This document shows, piece after piece, positions 12,071 through 23,009 of a DNA stretch of 64,000 bases (positions within the stretch are counted from its first letter, which is position 1; the number at the start of each line of letters is the position of its first letter). The stretch spans positions 12,198,517 to 12,262,516 of the forward strand of contig NC_087066.1 of the NCBI RefSeq assembly GCF_963678635.1. Direction: 5' to 3'. The DNA is from Symsagittifera roscoffensis. Taxonomy: Eukaryota > Xenacoelomorpha > Acoela > Convolutidae. The notes beneath the pieces were generated by a model. It ran no database searches. It was not told the origin of the DNA and saw only the letters and a list, made by a program, of their open reading frames with translations. A program made the position numbers and the translations under genes.

Positions 12071-12241
12071 TCATGCTATCAGACATAACCCTATAAAATC
12101 AATTTGAGGGTCAAGGAAACGTTCATTGGCTGCAGGGTCCAATTCTGCATAGTCTGAGAAAGGACGTCTCATTTTAACTGACGCTACCAGGCAGATCATA
12201 GTAGCAATGCACAGAGCACAAAAACTTGCTGAGGCTTCATT
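12071..12241 (-). CDS. Terminal exon with hydrophobic segment, unknown family
   Basis: On the minus strand a strong 3' splice signal (T-run then CAG) ends at 12242, and the following 57 codons stay open to a TGA at 12071-12073. The text begins 'NEASASFCALCIATMICLV', a hydrophobic stretch of a length that could span a membrane, then a basic 'KMRRP' and an acidic tail ending near 'DFIGLCLIA'. A second exon at 43768-43902 has the same hydrophobic core, 'ALCxATMICLV', after an equally good splice acceptor. That conservation argues for a real gene family. The family is unknown to me. Upstream exons are not visible; the BEL/Pao elements begin only a few hundred bases away and may sit in the preceding intron. 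Confidence 0.5.
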   Translation of the reverse strand, partial: NEASASFCALCIATMICLVASVKMRRPFSDYAELDPAANERFLDPQIDFIGLCLIA

Positions 12242-12341
12242 CTGAAAAAAAGAATTGTCTAATTCAAATTATGCCAAAACCAAACAAGACTGCTCGTATA
12301 CTGCTCCTAAACAAATTTAATAAACAACCACGAAGGGACTC

Positions 12342-12560
12342 GGTTCTTTTTACTTTTCTGCCCCCCCCCACCTGCAAAATTTTACAAATGAAAAATTTGT
12401 TCCCATTATTAGATTGTTATGAAAAATGGCATACGGACTAATAACGCCGTGGCAAACATATTTGGTCTTCATAATTAACCTTGTATAACCACTCGTTACA
12501 CGATAAAAATGATGCTCGTGTGAGGTGGGGGGGGGGGGGGGGGGGGAAGGAAAAAGAGCC
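12342..12560 (+). mobile_element. B-type miniature inverted-repeat transposon with perfect 8-bp target duplication
   Basis: The element starts 'GGTTCTTTTTACTTTTC' and ends '...AAGGAAAAAGAGCC', imperfect inverted ends of about 25 bp. It is flanked on both sides by the same 8 bases, AGGGACTC (12334-12341 and 12561-12568). It is 219 bp long and has no coding frame. A run of 20 G lies at 12527-12546 next to the right end. An 8-bp target duplication fits the hAT superfamily, among a few others. Confidence 0.9.
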
Positions 12561-12645
12561 AGGGACTCATTCCCAGTTTAACAACCCTGGAAAATTTCAA
12601 AATATAAGTGTTAAAAAAATTTGTACATCAGTTTGCATACAGATC

Positions 12646-12795
12646 GATAGCGCGGCTAACTAAACGTACGTTTTATATTTAGTCAATTAATATAAAACTT
12701 TTTTGCGTTAGTCTTAACTATAAATTTCTCTTGAAACTAAGAAAACCTTTAATCTTAGAATCTTAAGTTTGAACTTTTTTATGTCTACCTGTACC
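12646..12795 (+). repeat. Presumed 5' LTR of BEL/Pao copy 1
   Basis: This segment aligns with 25393-25530, which lies directly behind the last coding domain of copy 2. Shared blocks include 'tagcgcg', 'cgttttatatt', 'gttagtcttaac', 'aatttctcttgaaac' and 'ttatgtcta'. The two positions, before gag and after the last domain, are those of LTRs. The pair has drifted strongly, so the original insertion is old compared with the later segmental duplication. Confidence 0.65.
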
Positions 12796-13407
12796 TAGTA
12801 AATGTTTTAGCTTAGATCTGAAAAAAAAATCTTTTTTGAACTAAATTTCAGGTTTGAAATGGGTTGTAAAATGTTAAAATAACGCTTGGATGCTTTAGGA
12901 ATGGATTAGTTCAGATCTAATTTCAGCTCTGAAGTTTTGTTTTTCTTGGTTATTTCAGATCCAACAAATCAATTTTAGATCTAATATCAGATCTGAAAAT
13001 TATTTTTGTTTGGTTTCATATCTAAAAAATCAATGATTTTGACACTATTTTTGCTATTTTTGATAACTTTGTGTTTGATGGTTTCTGCTAGCAGTTCCTC
13101 AGCATAGCTCGAATGGGAGACTACCAAAATTTGTTTTGCCAAGCTGTGATAAACATTAGAAACGGATAACTAATGCATGAAACCCGAATTATAGGTCTTC
13201 TAAGAGTTTTTGAAAACAATTCATCATAGTAGACTACAAATTTAGTTGAAAAAAAAACTGTTTAAGAAATAATTCGGCAATTACAAAACCGCTTAAATGC
13301 TGTCGAGTCAGAAGAGCCGAGAAATCAATTATGCGAAACGCCTTCCAAAATAGATCGAACGACAGAATGAAATCAAATTCCGTTTGAAACAATAAGAACA
13401 CCAGTTA

Positions 13408-14332
13408 GTGCTGAAGAAACACCAACCAGAGCTTGAAGAGTTAGCTGAGGAGAATAGATTGAAGTTAGCCGAAGCTACTCTAACTGAAATTGAGCTTCAA
13501 GTTGACGATGACCATGTCAAAGTGAATGTCCAAGAAGGCAGTTTATTCGACCTTGCTGTTGTAGTAAAGGTCAGTACCGATGGTCGAACTGTCCACGATA
13601 GTACTGCTTTTGAACCGTACCGTGTTGATCCGAGTCAAGTTTCGAGCATGTCAATGTTACCGTCATTAGCTATAAAAGTTTCAGCTACCACGACCTGTCC
13701 AACTATCGCATCCCGTCCGTCCGTGAGTGTCGTCACCGGAGTAGTTAGCACTCGTTGCACTGCGCCCGCCACATGGTTTGGTAATTCTGCCGTACCTGCA
13801 ATCGTGCTAAATTAGCAGCCAAAAAGATGTTTTGCTTTTTCTGGATACAACTTGACCATTTAGCTCGAAAATGTCCTCGAGCTAGAAAATGCAACAGACA
13901 CCGATCAGAGCGCACTACGTAAAGTTTTGTTGCACGGCGCAGAACGTGTTTTTCCACCCAAAGATCAAACCAAGGAGGATCAAAGTAAATCAAACTCGAT
14001 GCCTGTCTACCCAATAAGGTACGCCAATCTACTAACAAATCTTCCTACTAACATGGAATCTTCTGTAATTGTGAAAGGATTTTTCAAGTTCTAACCTTAA
14101 CGTTTTGTCAGAAGCTATCACCACAAACTGATTAGTTTTGTGTGGCAGCGCATATAGTCATTCGGGGTTGTCTTTGAAACTCACCAAGCAGCTTCAGTTG
14201 TCTGGACCACCACTTGAGCTGACTGTGAATCGAATGAACTCCCAGCAGTTAATTAACACAAAACAGGTCGAAGTAATGGTCACTTCACTATCGGATAATT
14301 ACTTGTTTAACGTACAGAGTAATTATATATAA
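13408..14332 (+). pseudogene. BEL/Pao gag N-part, zinc knuckle and protease remnant
   Basis: The first open stretch (13408-13815, 135 codons) begins with a helical, acidic text 'QPELEELAEENRLKLAEA', like the start of BEL/Pao gag. Just after it, one frame gives 'DHLARKCPRARKCN', the His-Cys end of the CCHC zinc knuckle, and a shifted frame gives 'LLHGAERVFPPKDQ', the text that normally follows. At 14138-14332 the frame reads 'LCGSAYSHSGLSLKLTKQLQ', the aspartic protease core; the catalytic Asp expected before Ser is Gly here. Frameshifts and stops throughout mark it as dead. Confidence 0.75.
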
Positions 14333-14887
14333 TGCACCTCCCAATCGGTTCGATGTAGAAAGTTGCAATGAGAACCCATTTTGGTAATCTCACACAGGAC
14401 CGTCAGCGGGATTAAACGCACACTGTCTATCTCAGTCCCACGTAGCTCCCACCGTGACCCCTCATGGTCAACCATATTCCGCTCAAAACCCGAATTCGTT
14501 TCCTTTTCTTTAAACTCCTCAGAACATTGGTGAGACATATCCCAACTCAACTTCGTTTCAAATGCCTGCCTCTGACGCGACATTTTCGCGTTATGAACAA
14601 GCAATTGAGGACAAAACGGTTACCATTTGAGACTAAGCTGAATGACTCAACTACAGTCGAAAGGACTCGACTACAGTCGAAAGGACCAGAATGGAAATTA
14701 TCGCAAAATAACGGTGACTCCCTCTATTGATATAAGTGTTTTGGACAGTTTCATACTCTGCAGATTCCACCAGTACGAATGATGACGTTAAGCTAACGTG
14801 CCTAAAGACACTCGTGGCTGGCAAAACTAAATCAGCTATATCTGAGTCGGCTTACTCAGACAAGATGTACAAAAATGCATTGAACAT
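14333..14887. other. Insert between two gag/protease blocks, unassigned
   Basis: No BEL/Pao domain is readable in sense. The minus strand holds a clean 93-codon frame (14323-14604, text such as 'FEKETNSGF'-like charged sequence around 'SEEFKEKETNSGFERNMVDH'), identical in the second copy. It could be an inserted fragment in reverse orientation or chance; identity between the copies only reflects the recent duplication. Confidence 0.35.
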
Positions 14888-15745
14888 ATGAAACGCAAGT
14901 TTGGTCAAATTCAGATGGTAGTTAGTGCGCATCTTGACAAAACCAATAAATTTCCGCCGCTAATGATGCATAACTCCGAAAGCATCATCATTTTTGCATC
15001 AACTGCTCCAAACTTTGTAGGTTTTTTCAAGTCCCCGTATTATAGTGCCGATCTCAAAGGTGTATCATTGTTAAACCAGGCTCTCTGTAACTCTACCAAA
15101 AATGAAGCAGTCTTGGGTGAAGTTCAAAGCGAACTTGGGCCACCCTACTTTACTACATTTCAAGGAATAGTTGAGCGCCTGCATTCTAACCTTCTGTCTA
15201 CTAACGTGGAGTCTTCTGTAACCGAGAAAACACAACGCATCGTCCTAAGTTAGCAGCCTAACAGATGTTGTGCTTTTTCTGGATGCAACTTGACCATTTA
15301 GTTCGAAACTGTCCTGGAGCTAGAAACTGCACAAGATACCAATCTGAGCGCACTACGTAACATTTTGTTGCACAGCACAGAACGTGTTTTTCCACCCAAA
15401 GATCAAATCAAGAAGGGTCAAAGTAAATCAAACTCGATGCCTGTCTACTCAATAAGGTACGCCAATCTACTAACAAATCTTCCTACTAACATGATTGGAA
15501 TCTTCTGTAATTGTGAAAGGTTTTTTCAAGTTCTAACCTTAAAGTTTTGTCAGAAACTATAACCACAAACTGATTAGTTTTGTGTGGCTGAGCATATAGT
15601 CATTCGGGGTTGTCTTTGAAACTCACCAAGCAGCTTCAGTTGTCTGGACTACCACTAGAGCTGACTGTGATTCGAAAGAACTACCAGCAGACAATTAACA
15701 CAAAGCAGGTCGAAGAAATGGTAAATTCACTATCGGATAATTAAT
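14888..15745 (+). pseudogene. BEL/Pao DUF1759 gag, second zinc knuckle and protease
   Basis: The open frame 14888-15253 (121 codons) reads 'VVSAHLDKTNKFPPLMMHNS' and 'SPYYSADLKGVSLLNQALC', which fits the DUF1759 part of BEL/Pao gag. It is followed at 15254-15562 by a second copy of the zinc-knuckle region ('LLHSTERVFPPKDQIK') and at about 15570-15745 by a second protease remnant. The 15250-15745 block repeats 13812-14330, so this element carries an internal duplication of about 500 bp. Stops interrupt the protease. Confidence 0.75.
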
Positions 15746-16059
15746 CGTTTAACGTTTATTCGTTTGTTAAAGAAGATAATAACGGGGGAAGGTGTGTTCT
15801 GAACGTCCCTTTGCTTCAGCAACTCTATCCGCATCTTTAAAATCTTGATCCCATTGTCTACAAAAGTTCCGATGAAGAAATTATACTATGACAAGACAGC
15901 TTTCACGCGAATAAAGCACTAGAATGTAATCGAGGTAAATCGCTCCTTTTGCTGTTCATCTCCCAAGTGTTGGGTGCTAAGTAGTCCTCTACCAGCTTCC
16001 ACAGGATTTTTCCAAGTAATTTCAAATTTTGTGTTAAAGATAAATTTGTAGTCGATCAA

Positions 16060-16990
16060 GTCAAGCAGTGGTATGAATTTGAGTCATAGGGAACCTACAA
16101 ATCTGCCGGTCCTCGCTCCGCTGCGGTACAAATACTTTAGTCGTCCACATGTCGTGACCAAGAGCGACATTTTGTAGATATGCTCTGGACTGAGAACGAA
16201 ACGCAATTGCCCCAATTCTACTATTACACTATCGCGAAATTAAAGTCACTCAAAAAAGATTCGATAAAGACGTCAGTCTGAAGCAACGCTATAGTCAGAC
16301 CATCAAGGACGATCTCGATAAAGGATACATTGTTCCTGCTGGTCCGCACGATCAACAAAATTGCACTGCTCGAGAATGGTATTCACCACATTATGCAGTG
16401 ATAAATCACAACGAGCATGAAAAAGTGATACGGGTACTAAATGGTGAGTCATAATGTCAAGGAACATTGTTGAATCACTCTCTGTTGGTTGGTGCTGGTC
16501 TGCTACAGAGTTTAATACCAATTCTCCTCCGGTTCCGACAGTTCAAGTTTGCAGTTTCCGCTGACATAGAAGGAATGTTCTTGCAAGTTGGTGTTAAACC
16601 AATCAATCAACATTCTCTGCGTTTTTTGTGGCATGAGGATCCCAAAACGGATGTGAGGATTTTTCAGAAAGCTTGGAACATTTTTGAAACTCGAGACTCC
16701 CCACTTGTGCAATTTATGAGCTCCAGCAAACCGAAAGAGATAACTGTGACAAGTTTCCACCAGCTGCTTCCGCTGTCCCTTTTATATGGATGACTTCTTA
16801 AGATATATCGCCGATCTCAGAGCCGCTCTAAAATTCAGCCAAGATCTTTTAAGTTTGCTAATTCTAGGAGTGTTGAGATTAACCACGTTCGTCAGCAATG
16901 ATCCAGATTTTGCAGAATAATTAAATCCAGAAAACAGCGAGGTTAGTACTATAAAGGAAATCAATTTAAAGGTACCGTTCGTGCCCACCT
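16060..16990 (+). pseudogene. BEL/Pao reverse transcriptase remnant
   Basis: Frame 16240-16450 gives 'KDDLDKGYIVPAGPHDQ' and 'HYAVINHNEHEKVIRVLNG', the N-terminal part of BEL/Pao reverse transcriptase. The frame 16467-16793 gives 'LNHSLLVGAGLLQSLIPILL', 'FAVSADIEGMFLQVGV' and 'LRFLWHEDPKTDV', the palm motifs with the first catalytic Asp. The Tyr-Met-Asp-Asp motif is intact at 16783-16794, but in a different frame. Frame changes near 16330-16460 and 16680 and many stops rule out function. The order after protease and before RNase H is standard for BEL/Pao. Confidence 0.85.
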
Positions 16991-17099
16991 TTTACTGAAT
17001 GATGTTTGGCGTCTTCCTGGTCAGAAGTGGGTTGAGCCATTGTCAGGCGTGCTTCAGATGAACTTCATAGAATGGCACTCTAAATTATCAAAACTTGGC

Positions 17100-18293
17100 T
17101 GTTTAACAGTTTTTCGCTGTTCCTTAGCTACCTCGTTACACCAAATAGAAATGCATTTTTGATGACAGTTCTTTTGTTCGGTTGCTTTCCCGACTACTTA
17201 CGTTCGGTTGCTTTCCTGCGCGGTCGTTTCGTCGTCACAAATGAAAGCAAGATTACTTTCGTATTCAGAAAAGCTAGAGTAGCGCCGATGAAAACTCTAA
17301 CAATTCCTAAGTTTGAGTTTCAAGCAGCATTACTGGAGAGCCGTCTGAGAATTTAAATCGAGAAACCAATAACAATGACTTTCAAATAATCATTCATGTT
17401 AACTGATAGTACTACTGTGCCGCAATAGTTGAGTTCTACCAGCAAGTTGCATGTCTTTGTGGCTAATCGGTTTTTCGAAGTTCTCGAAACCATCACAATT
17501 GATGAATGGTCCCATGTGTCCAGTGGCGACAATCCAGCAGATACCGCCACCCGCGGAGCTAACTGCGGAAAGAAAGTGGTTGGGTGAAAAGTCCACACTT
17601 TTTGAAATCTAAGGATTGACCTTTCAAACCTGATATAGAAGTTCTCGTTGGCGCTTCTTATTCACGTGGGCGCTTCGCTTCTTATTCATGTGTATGACGA
17701 CTCGCGCCGTTCATCTCGAAGTTGTTCCGTCTTTCGACACAAATTCTCGTGTAATGCGCATAAAACGCTTCACTGCTTGGCTTCCGTCACATGATATCCG
17801 ACAATAAAACGGATTTCGTCTGCTCGACCAAAGAGCTGACTTATTAAACCGAGATTTGAAATCGCCATGCGCCCGTTCTGCTGGCTCATAAAAGGCCAAA
17901 TCTGGAAATTCAATCTGGGAGGTGTGTGAGAAAGGCTCGTCCGGAGCATTAGGAAAAAACTTCTATGACATTTTCGGATTACGAAAACTCACTGATGAAG
18001 TCCCCAGATCAACGTTCAGTTGAGCGGTCTCTAAGCAACCGTCCGCTCGCACCCGGATCCTCCGATCCGATTGATCCCGAAACGATAACGCCGAAACGAT
18101 AATTTTCTACATGGACACCCTCCCGCCTCTTGATTTTGAGCAAACATTCAATCATTCGACATCGAGCTCAATTCTCTTCAGTTCTCATCTTGACTCGCTG
18201 GCTCCGTGAGCACGTACCAATGCTTAACAAACGAGCGAAATGGTTTTTTTCTCCAGAATCACACCGGAAAACTGGAGATCTCGTTTGTATGAC
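17100..18293 (+). pseudogene. BEL/Pao RNase H, integrase and DUF5641 remnants, truncated
   Basis: At 17159-17356 the frame reads 'FRKARVAPMKTLTIPKFEF' then 'QAALLESRL', the RNase H segment of Pao polyproteins. At about 17690-17830 several frames give integrase text around 'TRAVHLEVVPSF' and 'SDNKTDFV', with the second catalytic Asp. At 18130-18290 the text 'LTRWLREHVPMLNKRAKW' and 'TGDLVCM' is the DUF5641 domain, which ends abruptly where repeat D begins. Most of the integrase zinc domain is lost. Copy 2 keeps the full DUF5641 end. Confidence 0.8.
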
Positions 18294-18575
18294 TGAAGAA
18301 AAAACCCACCCCGAGCTCAAATGTTCCGCTACTTTCGTTACTAGTAGCCCCCCACACTCCATATAAAGTAAAAAATGATGAACTTTGCCCCTAGTAACGA
18401 ATCAATTGTAGCAAATAAGCTTCCTTCAACCAATTTGGAACGATTTCTAGACGGATTAAGTCTCCGCTTACGCGTTAACTATCTCAATTTGGCCAAAATG
18501 GCAATCTTTAAACCCCCTTAACTTTACAAAAAAAGATCACAGGTGAAATATCTTTTCAAATTTAAGCTCACGTTT
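18294..18575 (+). repeat. Dispersed repeat D, partial copy
   Basis: It shares ordered blocks with 45390-45720 and, inverted, with 26030-26400: 'aagcttccttcaa', 'cgcttacgcgtta', 'tttggccaaaatggc', 'tctttaaaccccc' and 'gatcacaggt'. In this copy the block ending '...acccaccccgag' stands first and the rest follows, as if taken from two neighbouring units. No coding frame. It lies between the truncated BEL/Pao copy and an A-type element. Confidence 0.75.
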
Positions 18576-18603
18576 TTTCTCCATTAAAAACATTGCATAC
18601 GCT

Positions 18604-18816
18604 GGCTCTTTTCCAGCCCCGCCTTTCAAATTCAATTTTGAAAACGTTAATTAACGTTGTCAAAATGCAATAAAACTTGGCGTGGTGAACAAATCGACAA
18701 CTGTGAGCAGATTTTTTTTCTTCATAATTTACATTGATCATCACGCGTTTAGCCGTAATAACACGTAAAACAAGCAAGAAATTCGGTATTTTGAAAGGGG
18801 GAACTGGAAAAGAGCC
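18604..18816 (+). mobile_element. A-type miniature inverted-repeat transposon, perfect 8-bp target duplication
   Basis: The element begins 'GGCTCTTTTCCAG' and ends 'GGGGGAACTGGAAAAGAGCC', good inverted ends. Both sides carry the same 8 bases, CATACGCT (18596-18603 and 18817-18824). It is 213 bp long without coding capacity. Related copies stand at 46154, 50011 and 60506. The target duplication length fits a hAT-type transposase acting in trans; no such gene is in the window. Confidence 0.95.
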
Positions 18817-18944
18817 CATACGCTCTAGCGCTATATGTGCTCTAGGGTGATTTCGTTTTATAGCGTATTTTTGATGGTATTTTTAGTATTGGGTGGTGCC
18901 AACAAATTTTAGCATTGGGCGGTGGCAACAATACTAATTGATTT

Positions 18945-19141
18945 GACTCTTTTTCCTTTTCCCCCACCTGCAAATTTTTACATGTAAGTTTGTTGACCAC
19001 ATTGTCCGATTATTATGAAAATTTACACAGACTAATAAGGCCACTACAAACATATTTGGTCTTCATGCTCAACCTCGTAAAGCCACTCGTTATACTAATA
19101 TATTGAAGCTCATGTGTGGTGGGGGGAAAGCAAAAAGAGCC
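18945..19141 (+). mobile_element. B-type miniature transposon
   Basis: It begins 'GACTCTTTTTCCTTTTCCCC' and ends '...GGGGGGAAAGCAAAAAGAGCC', with inner text shared with the element at 12342 ('tatttggtcttcat', 'ccactcgtta'). The flanks ATTGATTT and AACGATTT match at six of eight positions, a worn target duplication. Confidence 0.85.
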
Positions 19142-19225
19142 AACGATTTTCACCATTGTTCTGATACGATATCGAATTATCATGTTTTTCCTAAACAAAT
19201 TTAATAAACAACCACGAAGGGACTC

Positions 19226-19437
19226 GGTTCTTTTTACTTTTCTGCCCCCCCACCTGCAAAATTTTACAAATGAAAAATTTGTTCCCATTATTAGATTGTT
19301 ATGAAAAATGGCATACGGACTAATAACGCCGTGGCAAACATATTTGGTCTTCATAATTAACCTTGTATAACCACTCGTTACACGATAAAAATGATGCTCG
19401 TGTGAGGTGGGGGGGGGGGGGGGAAGGAAAAAGAGCC
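19226..19437 (+). mobile_element. B-type miniature transposon (duplicated copy)
   Basis: The counterpart of 12342-12560, carried along by the segmental duplication. It keeps the flanking AGGGACTC on both sides (19218-19225 and after 19437). The G-run next to the right end is 15 long here. Confidence 0.9.
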
Positions 19438-19522
19438 AGGGACTCATTCCCAGTTTAACAACCCTGGAAAATTTCAAAATATAAGTGTTAAAAAATTTTG
19501 TACATCAGTTTGCATACAGATC

Positions 19523-19672
19523 GATAGCGCGGCTAACTAAACGTACGTTTTATATTTAGTCAATTATTATAAAACTTTTTTGCGTTATTCTTAACTATAA
19601 ATTTCTCTTGAAACTAAGGAAACCTTTAATCTTAGAATCTTAAATTTGAACTTTTTTTATGTCTACCTGTAC
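19523..19672 (+). repeat. Presumed 5' LTR of BEL/Pao copy 2
   Basis: Same sequence as 12646-12795 and aligned with the 3' LTR at 25393-25530. The divergence between 5' and 3' LTR within one element is far larger than between the two duplicated copies. Confidence 0.65.
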
Positions 19673-20289
19673 CTAGTAAATGTTTTAGCTTAGATCTGAA
19701 AAAAAAATCTTTTTTGAACTAAATTTCAGGTTTGAAATGGGTTGTAAAATGTTAAAATAACGCTTGGATGCTTTAGGAATGGATTAGTTCAGATCTAATT
19801 TCAGCTCTGAAGTTTTGTTTTTCTAGGTTATTTCAGATCCATTAAATCAATTTTAGATCTAATATCAGATCTGAAAATTATTTTTGTTTGGTTATTTCAT
19901 ATCTGAAAAATCAATGATTTTGACACTATTTTTGCTATTTTTGATAACTTTGTGTTTGATGGTTTCTGCTAGCAGTTCCTCAGCATAGCTCGAATGGGAG
20001 ACTACCAAAATTTGTTTTGCCAAGCTGTGATAAACATTAGAAACGGATAACTAATGCATGAAACCCGAATTATAGGTCTTCTAAGAGTTTTTGAAAACAA
20101 TTCATCATAGTAGACTACAAATTTAGTTGAAAAAAAAAAACTGTTTGTGAAATAATTCGGCAATTACAAAACCGCTTAAATGCTGTCGAGTCAGAAGAGC
20201 AGAGAAACCAATTATGCGAAACGCCTTCCAAAATAGATCGAACGACAGAATGAAATCAAATTCCGTTTGAACAATAAGAACACCAGTTA

Positions 20290-21214
20290 GTGCTGAAAAA
20301 ACACCAACCAGAGCTTGAAGAGTTAGCTGAGGAGAATAGATTGAAGTTAGCCGAAGCTACTCTAACTGAAATTGAGCTTCAAGTTGACGATGACCATGTC
20401 AAAGTGAATGTCCAAGAAGGCAGTTTGTTCGACCTTGCTGTTGTAGTAAAGGTCAGTACCGATGGTCGAACCGTCCACGATAGTACTGCTTTTGAACCGT
20501 ACCGTGTTGATCCGAGTCAAGTTTCGAGCATGTCGATGTTACCGTCATTAGCTATAAAAGTTTCAGCTACCACGACCTGTCCAACTATCGCATCCCGTCC
20601 GTCCGTGAGTGTCGTCACCGGAGTAGTTAGCACTCGTTGCACTGCGCCCGCCACATGGTTTGGTAATTCTGCCGTACCTGCAATCGTGCTAAATTAGCAG
20701 CCAAACAGATGTTTTGCTTTTTCTGGATACAACTTGACCATTTAGCTCGAAAATGTCCTCGAGCTAGAAAATGCAACAGACACCGATCTGAGCGCACTAC
20801 GTAAAGTTTTGTTGCACGGCGCAGAACGTGTTTTTCCACCCAAAGATCAAGCCAAGGAGGATCAAAGTAAATCAAACTCGATGCCTGTCTACTCAATAAG
20901 GTACGCCAATCTACTAACAAATCTTCCTACTAACATGGAATCTTCTGTAATTGTGAAAGGATTTTTCAAGTTCTAACCTTAACGTTTTGTCAGAAGCTAT
21001 CACCACAAACTGATTAGTTTTGTGTGGCAGCGCATATAGTCATTCGGGGTTGTCTTTGAAACTCACCAAGCAGCTTCAGTTGTCTGGACCACCACTTGAG
21101 CTGACTGTGAATCGAATGAACTCCCAGCAGTTAATTAACACAAAACAGGTCGAAGTAATGGTCACTTCACTATCGGATAATTACTTGTTTAACGTACAGA
21201 GTAATTATATATAA
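20290..21214 (+). pseudogene. BEL/Pao copy 2: gag N-part, zinc knuckle, protease
   Basis: Counterpart of 13408-14332. The 135-codon gag stretch is preserved at 20290-20697 with the same sequence, followed by the same shifted zinc-knuckle frames and the same 'LCGSAYSHSGLS' protease remnant at 21020-21214. The shared lesions, including loss of the catalytic Asp, show that the element was already dead when the locus duplicated. Confidence 0.75.
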
Positions 21215-21769
21215 TGCACCTCCCAATCGGTTCGATGTAGAAAGTTGCAATGAGAACCCATTTTGGTAATCTCACACAGGACCGTCAGCGGGATTAAACG
21301 CACACTGTCTATCTCAGTCCCACGTAGCTCCCACCGTGACCCCTCATGGTCAACCATATTCCGCTCAAAACCCGAATTCGTTTCCTTTTCTTTAAACTCC
21401 TCAGAACATTGGTGAGACATATCCCAACTCAACTTCGTTTCAAATGCCTGCCTCTGACGCGACATTTTCGCGTTATGAACAAGCAATTGAGGACAAAACG
21501 GTTACCATTTGAGACTAAGCTGAATGACTCAACTACAGTCGAAAGGACTCGACTACAGTCGAAAGGACCAGAATGGAAATTATCGCAAAATAACGGTGAC
21601 TCCCTCTATTGATATAAGTGTTTTGGACAGTTTCATACTCTGCAGATTCCACCAGTACGAATGATGACGTTAAGCTAACGTGCCTAAAGACACTCGTGGC
21701 TGGCAAAACTAAATCAGCTATATCTGAGTCGGCTTACTCAGACAAGATGTACAAAAATGCATTGAACAT

Positions 21770-22690
21770 ATGAAACGCAAGTTTGGTCAAATTCAGATGG
21801 TAGTTAGTGCGCATCTTGACAAAACCAATAAGTTTCCGCCGCTAATGATGCATAACTCCGAAAGCATCATCATTTTTGCATCAACTGCTCCAAACCTTGT
21901 AGGTTTTTTCAAGTCCCCGTATTATAGTGCCGATCTCAAAGGTGTATCATTGTTAAACCAGGCTCTCTGTAACTCTACCGAAAATGAAGCAGTCTTGGGT
22001 GAAGTTCAAAGCAGACTTGGGCCACCCTACTTTACTACATTTCAAGGAATAGTTGAGCGCCTGCATTCTAACCTTCTGTCTACTAACGTGGAGTCTTCTG
22101 TAACCGAGAAAACACAACGCAGTTGAGCGCCTGCATTCTAACCTTCTGTCTACTAACGTGGAGTCTTCTGTAACCGAGAAAACACAACGCATCGTCCTAA
22201 GTTAGCAGCCTAACAGATGTTGTGCTTTTTCTGGATGCAACTTGACCATTTAGCTCGAAACTGTCCTGGAGCTAGAAACTGCACAAGATACCGATCTGAG
22301 CGCACTACGTAACATTTTGTTGCACAGCACAGAACGTGTTTTTCCACCCAAAGATCAAATCAAGAAGGGTCAAAGTAAATCAAACTCGGTGCCTGTCTAC
22401 TCAATAAGGTACGCCAATCTACTAACAAATCTTCCTACTAACATGATTGGAATCTTCTGTAATTGTGAAAGGTTTTTTTCAAGTTCTAACCTTAAAGTTT
22501 TGTCAGAAACTATAACCACAAACTGATTAGTTTTGTGTGGCTGAGCATATAGTCATTCGGGGTTGTCTTTGAAACTCACCAAGCAGCTTCAGTTGTCTGG
22601 ACTACCACTAGAGCTGACTGTGATTCGAAAGAACTACCAGCAGACAATTAACACAAAGCAGGTCGAAGAAATGGTAAATTCACTATCGGA
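21770..22690 (+). pseudogene. BEL/Pao copy 2: DUF1759, zinc knuckle, protease
   Basis: Counterpart of 14888-15745. The DUF1759 frame runs from 21770 to 22126. It ends early because a 71-bp segment (22050-22120) is repeated directly at 22121-22191, which shifts the frame (71 is not a multiple of three). The zinc-knuckle and protease remnants follow as in copy 1. Confidence 0.75.
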
Positions 22691-23009
22691 TAATTAATCG
22701 TTTAACGTTTATTCGTTTGTTAAAGAAGATAATAACGGGGGAAGGTGTGTTCTGAACGTCCCTTTGCTTCAGCAACTCTATCCGCATCTTTAAAATCTTG
22801 ATCCCATTGTCTACAAAAGTTCCGATGAAGAAATTATACTATGACAAGACAGCTTTCACGCGAATAAAGCACTAGAATGTAATCGAGGTAAATCGCTCCT
22901 TTTGCTGTTCATCTCCCAAGTGTTGGGTGCTAAGTAGTCCTCTACCAGCTTCCACAGGATTTTTCCAGGTAATTTCAAATTTTGTGTTAAAGATAAATTT
23001 GTAGTCGAT

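Larger units (their letters stand above)
12304..18293 (+). repeat. Segmental duplication, copy 1 (BEL/Pao plus flank)
   Basis: The sequence from about 12304 is repeated from about 19188. The offset is 6882 bp in the gag region and 6959 bp at the end, the difference coming mainly from a 71-bp tandem duplication in copy 2. The shared block includes a miniature transposon with its target site and the presumed 5' LTR, so the two elements arose by duplication of the locus and not by two insertions. Copy 1 stops at about 18293 inside the last BEL/Pao domain, where it joins repeat D. Confidence 0.9.

Noticed and set aside
12481-12663. 60-codon frame with a poly-Gly run
   Set aside because: Product of the 20-G run in a miniature transposon.
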